Positions 45,936 through 58,158 of a DNA stretch of 64,000 bases are shown in pieces. Position numbers and translations under genes: made by a program. Location of the stretch: contig CM034315.1 of assembly GCA_019925795.1 (NCBI GenBank), positions 34,416,446-34,480,445 of the forward strand. Direction: 5' to 3'. The notes under the pieces are model-generated. The model was given only the letters and a program-made list of their open reading frames with translations. It made no database searches and had not been told where the DNA came from. Numbering within the stretch: the first letter of the stretch is position 1; every line of letters starts with the position of its first letter. Origin of the DNA: Dendrobium chrysotoxum. Taxonomy: Eukaryota; Streptophyta; Magnoliopsida; Asparagales; Orchidaceae.

Positions 45936-46985
45936 TGAATTACACAATATTTTCTACTCCAATACAACATCTAGGACAGAGATTGTTAGAAGACAACCTT
46001 CTATGAAACAGGAAATCGTTGGTAGGAAGAGCATTCATAGAAAGCCTCCATATGAAAAGTTCTACTCGAGGATTGAGCTTTATCTTGAAGAACCAATTTT
46101 CTGCTTCATCCTGCATAAAAAAATTGAAATTCCTTGCAGAACAAAGGCCTGGGATAGTTTTACCAGACAGCCTTGAAATGAGGTTCAACTTATCTTCTTC
46201 CAAGCTTTGTAATATCTGAACTTGGGAAATCAAATTAACGAGATCTTCCCCAAAGAGATGGGATAGTTTTGGAACATCCCTAGCTCTATTTGAAATGAGA
46301 TTATTGAGAGTAGAAGGCTCTTCCTCCCAATTGGTAACAAATGTTGGCCATTTTTCAAGACTCTTATCAAGGATCCAAACATCTTTCCTTATATCAATCA
46401 TAGAATCGGAAGCAATGCTCCATCTAAGTACTCCCTTGAGGTTATTCCAACCATCCATGATAATTTTCCAGGTAGAAGAAGGCCTCCTGATCCCATTGTT
46501 ATCCCACAAGTTCCTACTGTATTTAGCTACCAAGACTTTGTTGAGCAAAGAATTTGGATTATCCAAAAGGTTCCAAGCAAATCTAGCTCTAAGAGGGCCC
46601 ACTCTAGAGACAACATAAAAAATGCCTAAGCCACCATAATTTTTTGGTTTGCACATGAACTCCCATGCCACAAAATGGAGGCCATGAGCTCCATCATTTT
46701 TATTCCAAATATAATTTCTGCAATTCTTGTCAAACTCATACAAGATACTCAAGGGAACCAAGGAATGAGAGGAGATGAATAGAGGTAAAGAAAGAAACAC
46801 CGACTTGATTTAGGTAATTCTGCCAGCCATAGATATGAATCTATTCCCCCAAGCATTAAGTTTCTTTGAAGCTTTATCCAAAAGGGATTGGAAATCAGAT
46901 TTCTTCAACCTTCTCAAAACCAGTTTAATGCCCAAGTAATCCATTTCCTTAACAATTTTAATGTTAAGCAATTTGGAAAGTATCC
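45936..46985 (-). pseudogene. LINE A2 fragment: post-RT region and zf-RVT
   Basis: 286-codon frame (46800-45940) plus upstream in-frame sequence (KKLNAWGNRFISMAGRIT, then a stop at 46803). Motifs: NYIWNKNDGAHGLHFVAWE, NYGGLGIFYVVSRVGPLRA, SSTWKIIMDGW, NPRVELFIWRLSMNALPTND and the zf-RVT CPRCC end. Same family as LINE A (18989-21185), but both RT and RNase H are missing. Truncated at both ends; its 3' side meets LTR X. Confidence 0.82.
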
Positions 46986-47739
46986 CTAGGTTGAAAAATC
47001 AATTAGTAAAGCTAAATACATCTATAGCTTTGGAAATTTATTTTAGGAGCTACACTTACTAAAATTGGTTAAAATCAGTGGAAAACTAACTCTATCATAT
47101 ATATAAACATACCATTGAAAAATGAGAATCTAATTCAAAGTTCCTAAATAGTTATCAATTTGGAAAGTTATGGGTCCAAAATGACTCATAAGCTTAAAAA
47201 TTAAAACTATATAAAATCTAATTAGACTAAGATCCATGTAAATTAGGGTAGGTTAAGGATGCAGCTATACATACACCATCAAAATTTGAGGCCAATTTAA
47301 GCATTGGACCTCGAGAAATTCAAGAAAATTGGAAATGAAACATCTGTAATTTTTTTAAAATCCACTGGTCAAAATTTATTAAAACTATTTTTAGAAAATA
47401 GTATAGGTCAAGAGCTTTATAGCAAGCCCAAAAATAACCAATTTGGATTAAAAATGTTATTTTTAATGATTATTCTAAGTTATGATCATTTAAAATAAAT
47501 TTTTAATTCATTTTATTATTTAAAATGATGATGATAATAATTACTACCATTTCCTGGTGATGATGTAGTTTGGGACATGCATCAAACCACGATGTAATCA
47601 CTTAACCACATTAGACAGTTGATTCGACCATCCAATCTATCTAGAAGAAGATCCAATGCCATAGAATGAGCCACATTGCTCATGAACAATTTTAACAGAT
47701 GCACGTTCTAATCCCTCTATTGTCACATGCGATTCATGG

Positions 47740-47777
47740 ATCTGGGCCATCTGATCAACCGATCAGATGGCTCAGAT
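47740..47777. repeat. Hairpin, 17-bp arms and 4-base loop
   Basis: ATCTGGGCCATCTGATC, loop AACC, then GATCAGATGGCTCAGAT: inverted repeat with one mismatched position. Confidence 0.8.
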
Positions 47778-48770
47778 TGATTTAATCAATTATGTTCAAA
47801 AAGGAATTGAAAGTTTAATTGCTTAAAACTTTCAATCCAACCATTCAAATTTAAGGAAATTTGAAACATATGTTATAATTATGCCAAACTTTCAATCTTT
47901 GGAGTTTGGAGGCTCCATATATTGAGATTTAGCAGAAATATGAGTTTAAAATTTAAAAGTAAAGTAGAGATTTTTACCTAACCTATGGATGAATTTTGAT
48001 GATCTTGATGAGGTGGCATGAGCTTGATGTGGGCTATAGAGGGAAGGTTCTAGAGCCTATTCAATCCATTAGTTGGGTCTAATTAGGCTGGGTAAAAACA
48101 TGGGTATTGGAGAGCTTGTTTGAACCCATACTTTTAAATAAGGTCAAACCATTTGTTCAAAATCTTGGGATATGTGGATGAGGTCAATACACAATTGATA
48201 CAATAATTTTTAGAATTTATATTGACATGAGTAGTGATTTATATCAAGAAAACAACATTTTTAACACTTTATTCAACCATATTGGTCAAACTATGTGGGT
48301 CCAAGGCTTAGAAAATTTTTAGGAGACTCGTGTTGATCTCTTGAAGAATCCCCATGATTTTGGTTTAATGATAATGTCAAGATTTAAGAAATAAAATTTT
48401 GAAGGTTGTATTACATGTTTTGCTCAACCATGGTTGACTTGGCCAACAAGGTTTAAGCAGGGGGTCCAACTCATTCTCAAATATATTTTGGCAAACACTG
48501 GTAATCATTCCTAAGGGTCATTAATAACACTTGTGGAAGATTTTAAGGATTTTGGTGTTGATTTAGAGAAAAAGATAAAAAATTCCACAATTAGTTAAAT
48601 TAATTAAATCAATCAGTTAGTGAACTTATAGAAGTCATAACTATCTAAAAAAAACAAATGACACAAACCCAAAAGCAATGAACTAAAAAATGGATGGAGT
48701 AGTTATGAAATATTAGAAACATTAAAAATCTTAAATAAAAAAGGCAAAGATTAGTCAAACATAGGCTTCA

Positions 48771-48882
48771 TTTTTTATGGCTTTCTTACTGCATCTTAAA
48801 GCGGCTATGTAGTACAAAAATTAAAATGTTTGTACTAGAAAACTGCTTTAGGAAGCAGTAAAAAAGCCATCCCATAAAAACC
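48771..48882. repeat. Foldback element, about 50-base arms
   Basis: Left arm from TTTTTTATGGCTTTCTTACT to GTAGTACAAA pairs with the right arm TTTGTACTAG to CCCATAAAAA, with some mismatches and a 5-base bulge; the loop is about 10 bases. Could be a MITE or a small-RNA precursor. Confidence 0.65.
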
Positions 48883-49660
48883 TTAATTACTTAAATAATT
48901 AAATAAATAAGAAAATTTAATAAATAATCAAAAATTTAGGAAATGATCAACTCAATAAATAAAATTTAATGAATAATAGTGAACAAAAATAAAAGATAGT
49001 TAAAAAGGTAATTATTTGGTAACCTAATCTTACACGAGTACTAGTTAGCACTAAAGAGCATGAAATAAACCTCATAGCCCTTGTTTAAAAAAGATAATAG
49101 CTATTAAACTTAAATAATCATAAAAAATTAGTAATAAAATGCTATAAAATTGAAGCTTTTCTATCTTATGTTGGATTCCATTCAGAGGAAATTAGTTTAT
49201 GAAATTTATAAAATTTAAAGGTTAAAAATAGCCAATTAAAATAAGAACTTTAAAACTAATTATTAATCAACTTTAACATTTAAAATACACTTTCAAATAA
49301 ATTTCAAAATTTTAAACATTAAAAGTTAAACTGAAATGGAGATCCCTTTATCTTTGAACAAAACTAAATTAAATTGACAGTCAAATTTAATATATAACAA
49401 GCCTAGGATATATCTAAACCACACTGCCTATTACACACATTGTCGATTGCTTATTAGGGAAAAAAACTCTAGTGTTTAGCTAGGCCATTATTCTTTTATA
49501 TCTTTCTTTATTATGTGAAAATGATTGGTGTGTGAATACGTGCTGGTTGTTATGGATTATTCTGATGGATTTTTTGATTCTTATGATATAATTTGTGATG
49601 TTCATTTAGCTTTTTCAAATTTAGGAGTGATTTGGAAGTTTACTACAAATCAAAATTTTT

Positions 49661-49798
49661 TGTAGGTGGTTATGCTTATGTAGGGCTATTATTAAAGGGG
49701 GGCTAAAATTAATCATGATTTAAAGCTAATAAAATTTTATGTAGTTATTTCTACTGCATAGCCCCCTCAATTATTAAAAGCATAGCCAAACTTACATG
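49661..49798. repeat. Second foldback element, about 45-base arms
   Basis: Left arm includes GTTATGCTTATGTAGGGCTA and TTAAAGGGGGGCTA. The right arm is the imperfect reverse complement, CATAGCCCCCTCAATTATT then AAAGCATAGCC. Loop about 45 bases. MITE-like; no target duplication assigned. Confidence 0.55.
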
Positions 49799-50121
49799 TT
49801 ACTCAAAAAAGACCAAATGATTGTATTTTTTGATGTGATTATTATATAAACTATTTTGCTAACTTGTAGGGACTATAGAGCCTTTTCATTTGAAAATATA
49901 ATTTATTAAAAAGAGTTCTAAAAGTTTATAAAATGAGGCATTTTTTCCAAAAGATTAGGGATCCAAAGAGAAAAGAATATCTTTTATTTGGAAAGTTCTT
50001 TTCATTTGGATATCTTATTGATGAATATACATGAAGTTTGGAGAAAAGAACATGAAAAAAAGGTGCTTGAAGAAAAGAACCAAGCTGGAAAAGAAGATTT
50101 GAAGAAAAAAATGCTTTAGTT

Positions 50122-50126
50122 TAAAA
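50122..50126. repeat. Target-site duplication of element D, left (TAAAA)
   Basis: TAAAA directly before the 3' LTR; same five bases at 59069-59073. Confidence 0.85.
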
Positions 50127-50832
50127 TGAAAGTTCGATAGGGATGTTAAGCCCTAATGAACTAGTCCCGAGGCTAACCAAGAGGGGGGATGAATTGGTTA
50201 TTTAAAAATTTGAGAGCAACAGGAACAATCTTTTCGTGATTTGCAGCGGAAATAAGTAAACACATAAATGAAAAGATCAACCACAGATTTCACCCAAGCA
50301 GATAACAACAGAAAACTAAAGTGTAAAAAATAATAAAAAAGAACACACCAAATTTTATAGTGGTTCGATCAACTTGACCTATGTCCACTCCCTGGAGCCT
50401 CCCCTCTATGTATTGCACTAACTCAAAGTGACTCTCATTCTGCTCCCACAGCAAGGCGGAGAAGCCTGTACAAAAACTCCTTTTCACAGACACGATGAGG
50501 CAGAGAACCTAACCTCCTTTTGCTTCCTCCTGAAGCAGGGAGAGAACCTCAGACTCCTTTCGCTTCCTCTTGAAGCAGGCAAAAAACCTGAACTCCTTTC
50601 ACTTTCTCCTGAAGATGGCAAAGAATCTGGATCTTCTTGCGAATGATCCTCCTACAAAGAACACCGACAAGATGAGAGATGTAGAACGGAGAAGACGACT
50701 CTGATCCTTGCTTGGACCAACCCTTATGAACCCTTCATAAACTCTCCCTCATAAGATCCTCTCTCTCTCTCTCTCTAGGGTTTCTCTGTAAAGGAAAGTG
50801 GCAAAAGATTTTTCTTGTTGGAAGAAAAAGAT

Positions 50833-50840
50833 CTTTTATA
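50833..50840 (-). promoter_or_regulatory. TATA box in 3' LTR of element D
   Basis: Minus strand TATAAAAG, 44 bp downstream of the nearest palindrome edge (50884). Confidence 0.5.
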
Positions 50841-50883
50841 GGAGGGCTCAAAATTTACCCTAAATCTCAACTGGTCGGCCTAT

Positions 50884-51254
50884 ATCATCCAGGATGATCG
50901 AAATATCATTCTGTAAGATTAGTTCAAAATCACCTATTTCAGCCTGGTTGATCTGGCTCTTCTAGACGATCAGTAGAAAAAGTTGATCATATCGTCCCGT
51001 ACGATTCTACGATCGTCCAGGACGATTAGTGTAAATTCAGGAATTTCGTCCAGAAGATCGCTCTGGTCATCCAGAGGAACTTGTGCTGGATGATCCAAAA
51101 AATGACTTGATCATCCAGGATGATACTGATATCATCCTGTACGATTAGAATTAAAAGTGCTAAAATCATCCTAAGCACCGCTCTGGACGTACAGTTAAAA
51201 CACACTAGATGATCATGATTGTCTTGGATGATCTTGTGATCATCCTGGATGACG
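50884..51254. promoter_or_regulatory. Palindrome array in 3' LTR of element D
   Basis: ATCATCCAGGATGAT, ATCGTCCAGGACGAT, ATCGTCCCGTACGAT and similar. Pairs near 50996/51017 and 51114/51135 have 6-bp spacers. Confidence 0.8.
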
Positions 51255-51286
51255 TGATCATATCAATTAAATATTAATTGCTTTTC

Positions 51287-51650
51287 TTAATCACCAGTCA
51301 TAGAGAGCTGAAGGATATTATGAAAGTCCTGGGCTGTTAGTTCTTCTGGATGTTGATTAACATAGGAGCGAAGGGTGGAGTAGTCGGCGGCGATGCGAAG
51401 ATTGGCGAAGAAGACTTGGAGAAGTTCAAGGCTAAATGGAAAGGCCAGAGTGAGGATGAAGGTGAGGGAGGTATGCATAAAAAGATCGAGGACAGGGTAG
51501 GTAAGGGTGCGGGGGTTTACAATTTTGTACTGTGTGATTCCCACCTTAAGATATCATTCGAAGGCAGCCTGATCGGCTGTATTTGGAATGCAGGGATCGA
51601 TATTTCCCCGTAAGGAGCTCGCACCCTTTTGCCTAGATCTCTTCCCACTA
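51287..51650 (-). pseudogene. Third ORF of element D, N-terminal fragment
   Basis: Open part 51544-51287 (85 codons) with LTLAFPFSLELLQVFFANLR and LRSYVNQHPEEL, plus frameshifted coding sequence up to about 51650. Clearly homologous to the third ORF of element C (LTLAFPF, FFANIR). The rest was lost in the deletion that joined it to the 3' LTR. Confidence 0.75.
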
Positions 51651-51708
51651 GCTATTAGAAAACACAAGAGAGGAGATATGGAAGGAGAAGTGTTAAAGAG
51701 AATGGCTG

Positions 51709-51716
51709 TTTAAATA
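51709..51716 (-). promoter_or_regulatory. Internal TATA box before third ORF (element D)
   Basis: Minus strand TATTTAAA, exactly 13 bp from the nearest internal palindrome (51729), as in element C. Confidence 0.45.
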
Positions 51717-51728
51717 GAAATCGGCTGG

Positions 51729-51845
51729 ATCATCCCGTGTGATCACAGGATCGTCCAGGATGATATGAGCGTTTATAACGGCCAGGATGATTGGTCAAAA
51801 AGGTGGTCAGATCATCCGAGATGATTAGAGATCATCCAGGATGAT
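51729..51845. promoter_or_regulatory. Internal palindrome array of element D
   Basis: ATCATCCCGTGTGAT, ATCGTCCAGGATGAT, ATCATCCGAGATGAT and ATCATCCAGGATGAT; the last two are paired with a 5-bp spacer. Located between pol and third ORF, outside the LTR. Confidence 0.78.
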
Positions 51846-52456
51846 TAGAGATAGATGATAAAACTCACTCTCCATAATAAAGAAGAGTAATTCACAAAAT
51901 AAAAGCCATACATCATATGATAAATACAATTACTTGGTTCAAAAAATCATAACAATGACTCAAGACTTTGAAAACACTATTCGTATGAGGTAGATTACTG
52001 TAGGAAGATAAAATAAATCTCTATTTCAAAAACCAATTTTTTAATTTTGAAGAAAATTTTTATCCTAAAGAAATAATACACCAATAAAGGAGTTAGAGGA
52101 AGAGAAACAATCATCAATATTTCTTCCCTTTAATAGATCTAGTGGAATCAATCACTGCTTACCAGCTTCCAAATAAAAATAAGGCAAAATTCTCAGTCAG
52201 ACATCCAGTTTATCAACATTAGTGAGCAGTGATTTGATTTTGAAAGAGATACAACAGTAAATAAAAGAGATGAACCAGTAAATAAAAATAAGTAGAAAAT
52301 TACATCAAAATAAATACTCAAATCAAACTGACACCTAGGCTAAAATAGAAATTAGTAGAAAAATAAAAATAAAAGAAAACAGATAATTAAATCAAACAAC
52401 TAACTAATAGAAATAGAATAAAAAACAGACAAATAAGAAATAAATAGTGATCAGAA
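51846..52456. other. Spacer after pol of element D
   Basis: A-rich, no gene; corresponds to the T-run spacer 7212-7394 of element C on the same strand. Confidence 0.6.
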
Positions 52457-55400
52457 TCAAGCACTTATATCAATCACACCTAATCTGGTCCTTAAAATGC
52501 TGAATGAGTCAAAGGCAAGTGGTTTAGTAATTATGTCAGCCAGCTAATTTTCAGTTGCTACATGATGTAGCTCAATGTTCCCTTTTGTAACATGGTCCTT
52601 AAAGAAGTGATGCCTTATATTAATGTGTTTGGTTCTAGAATATTGGATTGGATTCTTAGAAATGTAGATGGCCCTAGTATTATCACACAGAATATAAATA
52701 GTGCTGACAGGTAATCCTAAATCTAAGACTTATTGCTTCAACCAAAGAACTTGGGCCACACAACTTCCTAAGGAATTATACTCAGCTTCAGTAGTGGAAA
52801 GTGCAACTGAGTTCTATTTTCTACTGGACCAGGAGACTAAAGACTGTCCTATGAATTGACAAGTTCTAGAAGTGCTCTTTCTATCCACCCTACATCCTGT
52901 AAAGTCAGAATCAGAATATCCAATAATCTCAAAAGAGGTGCTGTGCCTATGGTACCAGATTCCTAGGTTTGGTATTCCTAAAAGATATCTAAGAATTCTC
53001 TTAAAAGTAGTTAGGTGGGACTCTTTAGCATCAGGCTGAAACCTAGCACAAAGACACACACTAAACATGATATCAGGTCGGCTAGCAGTCAGGTAAAGTA
53101 GTGTTCCAATTATTCCTCTATACTTTTTCTGATCAACAAATTTTCCACTTGAATCCTTATCTAACTAAACAGAGGAGCTCATGGGAGTGCTGATTGGTGT
53201 AGCTTTATCCATTTCATATTTCTTTAAAATATCCTTAGTGTATTTGGATTGATTGAGAAAGGTTCCATCATCCATTTGCCTTATGCTAAACCCCAAAAAA
53301 TAGAATAATTCTCTCATCATACTCATCTCAAACTCCTTACTCATTATTTTAGAAAACTCATCACATAAATATTTATCAGAAGATCCAAAAATTATATCAT
53401 CAACATAGATCTAGACAATGAGTAAATCATCCCCTACTCTCCTCAGAAAAAGGGTGGTGTCTACGCTCCCCTTACCAAACTCTCTTTCTAACAGGAACGT
53501 ACTAAGCCTCTCATACCAAGCTCTAGGTGCTTGTTTCAATCTATATAAGGCCTTTTTTAATTTGTAAACATGATTTGTATATTGGGAAGTCTCAAAACTT
53601 GGGGGTTATTCTACAAAAATATCCTCTTTTATTACCCCATTTAAAAAGGCACTCTTGACATCCATTTGAAATAGTTTAAATCCCTTATAACAGGCAAAGG
53701 CTAGTAGCACCCTAATGGCTTCCAATCTAGCTACAGGGGCAAAGGTCTCCTCAAAATCAATCCCTTCAATCTGATTATACCCCTTAGCCATCAATCTTTC
53801 CTTATTCCAAACCACCACACCAGAATCATTCATCTTATTCTTAAAGACCCACCTGGTTCCCACTATACTTTAATTTCTAGGTCTTTCTACTAGTTCCCAA
53901 ACATCGTTCCTTACAAATTAATTCAATTCCTCTTACATAGCTAAGATCTAAAACTCATCAAAAAGGGCTTGATTGATGTTGGTGGGTTCAGTCATTCAGA
54001 TAAAGGCAGAGTGGTCTGCTTCCTTCCTAAGTCCATGCCTAGTCCTAACACCTTTAGAAGGGTCTCCTAAGATCAGTTCTTTAGGATGACTTGAAGAATA
54101 TCTCCAATCTCTAGGCAAAGTGGTTTGAGGTTCTATCCTTTTCTCCAGATTTATATTTTCAACCCCTTGGGTAATCTCCCCTACCTCTTCTACTTCCTCA
54201 ACTCTAGTCACCTTAGGATCAGATTCATCAAACACCACATGAGTTGTCTCTTCCACCACCAAAGTCCTCTTATTAAACACCCTAAAGGATTTCCCCACAC
54301 TAGAATAGCCTAGGAACACTCCTTCATCAGATTTAGGGTCAAACTTTCCTAAGGATAATTTCCCGTTATTCAGAATGAAAACCTTACAACCAAAGACATG
54401 GAGGTGGGACAAGTTTGGAGTTCTACCCTTAATGATCTCATAAGCTGTCTTGTTCAAATTGGATCTAACATTCACCCTATTCAGCACATAACAGGCAGTG
54501 TTCACCGCTTCAACCCAAAAGTATTTTGGAAGTGAATACTCAGCAAGCATGGCTCTAACAGCTTCCACTAAGGTCCTATTCTTCCTTTCAGCTACCCCAT
54601 TCTACTGAGGTATCCTAGGAGCTAAAAAATTATGACTCATCCATTGCTCCTCACAGAAACTTGAAAACTTCATATTTTTAAACACTCCATCATGATCACT
54701 ATGAATTGTCAAGATCTCACAACCTAATTTCCTCTGAATCCAAGTGGAGAAGGACTTAAACTCATCAAATGACTCAGATTTATGTGATAGAAATTTAATC
54801 CAAGTGAACCTCGAGTAATCATCAATAATCATAAAACCATAGACTTTCCCCCCTAAGCTAGTAGTGCCAATTAGTCCAAAGAGATCCATGTGAAGGACTT
54901 CTAAAGGTCTAGAGGTGCTAATGTCCTTAACAGAGTGAAAGGAGGACTAGACTTGCATCCCTAATTGAGAGGCATCACACAGGTGATCCTTAGTGAACTT
55001 AAGCTTGGGGACACCTCTAACTAAGTCCTTTTGGGTGACTCTTCTAAGGGTTTTCATACTGGCATGACACAATCTTCTATGCCACAACCAAGACTCATCA
55101 GCAACAATTTTTAAGCAAGTTGAAACATCAGCTTTAAAGCAACTTATATCCAGTATGTAGACATTGTTGATCCTTTATCCTTGTAAAATAATTTTATCAT
55201 TTAAGCTTATAATGCAGTATGTGGGCAGGAATTTGATGTTGTATCCTTTGTCACAGAGCTTATTGATGCTCAAAAGGTTGTGTTTCAATCCATCTATAAG
55301 TAAAACATTGTCAATCATAAAATTCTTTGAATCACCAATTATACCTGAGCCTACCACCCTCCTGGTGGTGTTATCTCGAAGTTTAACCTTGCCTCCAGCC

Positions 55401-55490
55401 CTAGCCTCCAACAAAATAAACTAATTTGCATCTCCAGTCAAGTTTCTTTAACATTCGTTGTCTAGGTACCATATGTTCTCATGAGGTCTT
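52457..55490 (-). pseudogene. Copia pol of element D: PR, IN, RT, RNase H (decayed)
   Basis: Coding order: protease (55490-55175), where the YLDSG active site is YLDNE; pre-integrase finger (near 55050); integrase (MDLFGLIGTTSLGGK at 54889, IHSDHDGVFKN, then a stop near the Glu motif); hinge (53996-54568); RT (53606-53863, QMDVKSAFLNG; YVDD near 53400, preceded by a stop); RNase H (52814-53068, GYSDSDFTGCRVDRKSTS), ending LGVIDISA and TGA at 52457. About a dozen stops and several frameshifts; non-functional. Confidence 0.88.
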
Positions 55491-55529
55491 ATGTGAGAGA
55501 ACACCTGCAAAATCATCAAACATCAGATT

Positions 55530-57328
55530 TACAAACTCAAAAAGGTTTAGGTTCCTTCTTATAAAAAGAAGAATATAATGCATGTGTGCTGTGCTGTGAA
55601 ACAAGTAATTTGGGCCTCCACACCTAATGTGTACTACGGTGAACAGTGTAGGTGTAAGAAATGTGTCCTAACATGCGACAAGAAAAATATCTAACACCAG
55701 GAAAAGGGTTAACTAATCTACATGGGTGATAGTGCCTCTTCCTAGGTTTGTATGAAACATTCTTTGATGATTTTAAAATAGATTCTTCAAAAGGTGGAGG
55801 TGCATAAAACTGTGTAAAAGTAGGAGGTATTTCATTTTTCTCAAAAGAATTGATTTTAACTTTCAAAAATTTATTCTCCTTGTTAAGACTTGCAATGTCA
55901 AATTTCAGTGCTCCCTTACTACTCTCCACTTCACATGCTAGATTGTTTAATTCTTTGAAAGCTTTCTCTAAATAAATATGTGAGGTTTTTAGTAAATCAT
56001 GTTCCATGATTAAATCAGAATGCTTTGTGTTTAGCTCATCAAATTCATCAAGTAAATATATGTGATTGCAATCAATAATAGAATGATTTTTAATTAAAAT
56101 TTCATGCTCTTTTTGTAAATTCAGAAATTCTAGTTTCAGGCTAACATGAGTTTTATTAAGCTTCCTATACAATGCATGGATTTTTTCAGACACTTTAAAT
56201 AATTGCTCATAAGTAAACTCACATACCTCTTCTTGATCAGACTGTTCAGGATGATCATTAGCCATAAGACACAAATTTGTAGTCTCCTCCTCAGCTTCAG
56301 TCTCAGAGGAGTCGGATGCAGAATCTGCCCAGAATGCCTTTTGAATCTGCTTCTTGTCCTTCCTAAACTTGTGTTTCTCCTCCCCCTTCTCCTTGCTTGG
56401 GTGAGCTTTAAGTGTAGGATAATCGGCCTTAATGTGTCCAGGTTTCCTACATTCAAAATAAACAGTGTCAGATGAACCTTTAAAATTCTTGCTAGACTTA
56501 CCCTTGTTTGCACTTCTGAAACTTCTTATGTTTCTTTCTTAGAAAGCTTTTGAATTTCCTAGTGATTAAGGCAACGTCATCGCTATCGGACCCGGAAGTA
56601 CTAGTATCACTATCGTTGGCCTTCAATGCCATTATTTTCTCCTTCTTCTTTTCACCTGCATCAAGCTGCCTTTGGTTCACCCCTTACTCATAAGCAATGA
56701 GTGATCCAAGTAAGCTATCAATAGAGTAAGTATTTAAATCTTTAGATTCAGTGATTGTAGTTATCTTAGCATCATACGAAGAAGGCAAACTTCTAAGAAT
56801 TTTGTTCACTCTTTCATAATTTGTAAGTTCTCTTCCTAAGGTATGCAATGAAGTGACAATTTGAGTGAATATTATATACATTTCAGAAATAGATTTTGTA
56901 GGTTTTATGTGAAAAAGTTCATAGTCATGAAGTAATATATTTAACCTAGACTATTTAACTTCAGTTGTACCTTCATAAGTGATGCATAATCTATCCCAAA
57001 TTTCTTTTCCAGTTGTACACGTAGAAACATGCATGTAATCCTCAGATTTTAAGGTATAGAAAAAATAGTTCAAATATTTGACATTCAGTTGGGCTAAGTC
57101 ATGATCTTTAAAAGTCGAATCAGTGAAAGACAGTTCAATTTGAACATTGTTAATAATTCTAAAAGGTGGCTCATAGCCATCCTTAACAAGCATCCACATG
57201 CATTAATCAATTGATTAAAGAAAACTAGACATGCAAGTTTTCCAAAAATCAAAAGGTATGTTATCAAATAATGGTGGTCGTGTAATTGAATAACCTTCAG
57301 TAGTATTATGACTACCAAAGTTAGCCAT
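55530..57328 (-). pseudogene. Copia gag of element D (decayed)
   Basis: ATG at complement of 57326-57328 (MANFGSHNTTEGYSITRPP). Pieces at 56951-57199, 56684-56881, 56498-56680 and 55624-56274. First knuckle reads YFECRKPGHIKADY and second YFSCRMLGHISYTY: Cys-to-Tyr changes at knuckle positions, each a G-to-A change on the coding strand. The coiled-coil region (56160-55850) is conserved. Confidence 0.85.
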
Positions 57329-57371
57329 GGATCAAATTCAAAAGTTTTTAAACTTAAATTTTTGAATCCCA

Positions 57372-57382
57372 CTCTGATACCA
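57372..57382 (-). other. Primer binding site of element D
   Basis: Minus strand TGGTATCAGAG, perfect match to the initiator-Met tRNA 3' end over 11 bases, 2 bp after the LTR. Confidence 0.9.
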
Positions 57383-58107
57383 CTTGAAAGTTCGATAGGA
57401 ATGTTAAGCCCTGATGAACTAGTCCCGAGGCTAACCAAGAGGGGGGGTGAATTGGTTATTTAAAAATTTGAGAGCAACAGGAACAATCTTTTAGATGATT
57501 TGCAGCGGAAATAAGTAAATACGTAAACGAAAAAAATAACCACAGATTTCACCCAAGCAGATAATAACAGAAAACTAAAGTGCATAAAATAATTAGAAAG
57601 AACACACCAGATTTTATAGTGGTTCGGTCAACTTGACCTACGTCACTCCCCAGAGCCTCCCCTCCGGGTATTGCACTAACTCAAAGTGACTCTCCTTCTA
57701 CGCCCACAACAAGGTGGAGAAGCTTGTATAAAAACTCCTTTCCATCGATACGGTGAGGTAGAGAACCTAACCTCCTTTCACTTCCTTCTGAAGTAGGTAG
57801 AGAACCTCAAACTCCTTTTGCTTCCTCCTGAAGCAGACAAAGAACCTGAACTGCTTTCTCTTCCTCCTGAAGTGGGCAGAGAACCCGGATCTTCTTGCGA
57901 ATGATCCTCCCACAAAGATCACCGATAAGATGAGAGACGTAAAACGGAGAAGATGACTCTGATCCTTGCTTGGAGAAACCTTTATGAATCCCTCACAAAC
58001 TCCCCCTCACAAGATCCTCTCTCTCTTTCCAAAACTCTCTCTCTCTCTCTAAGGTTTCTCTGTAAAGGAAAGTTGCAAAAGATTTTTCCTGTTGGAAGAA
58101 AAAAGAT

Positions 58108-58115
58108 CTTTTATA
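58108..58115 (-). promoter_or_regulatory. TATA box in 5' LTR of element D
   Basis: Minus strand TATAAAAG in context CCTATAAAAGATC, 44 bp downstream of the nearest palindrome (58159). Confidence 0.6.
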
Positions 58116-58158
58116 GGAGGGCTAAAAATTTGCCCTAAATCTTAACTGGTCAGCCTAT

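Larger units (their letters stand above)
46986..50121. other. AT-rich spacer without genes
   Basis: About 3.1 kb with no supported coding sequence. Holds three inverted repeats (listed separately). The origin of the rest is not recognised. Confidence 0.6.
50127..51291 (-). repeat. 3' LTR of element D, lacking most of U3
   Basis: Matches 57385-58550 of the 5' LTR, then stops inside U3 at about 51290 (after CTTTTCTTAATCAC). There it joins third-ORF sequence, so about 0.5 kb of LTR start and the end of the third ORF are deleted. Contains (CT)n at about 50758-50777 and the TGGTTCGATCA block. Confidence 0.88.
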
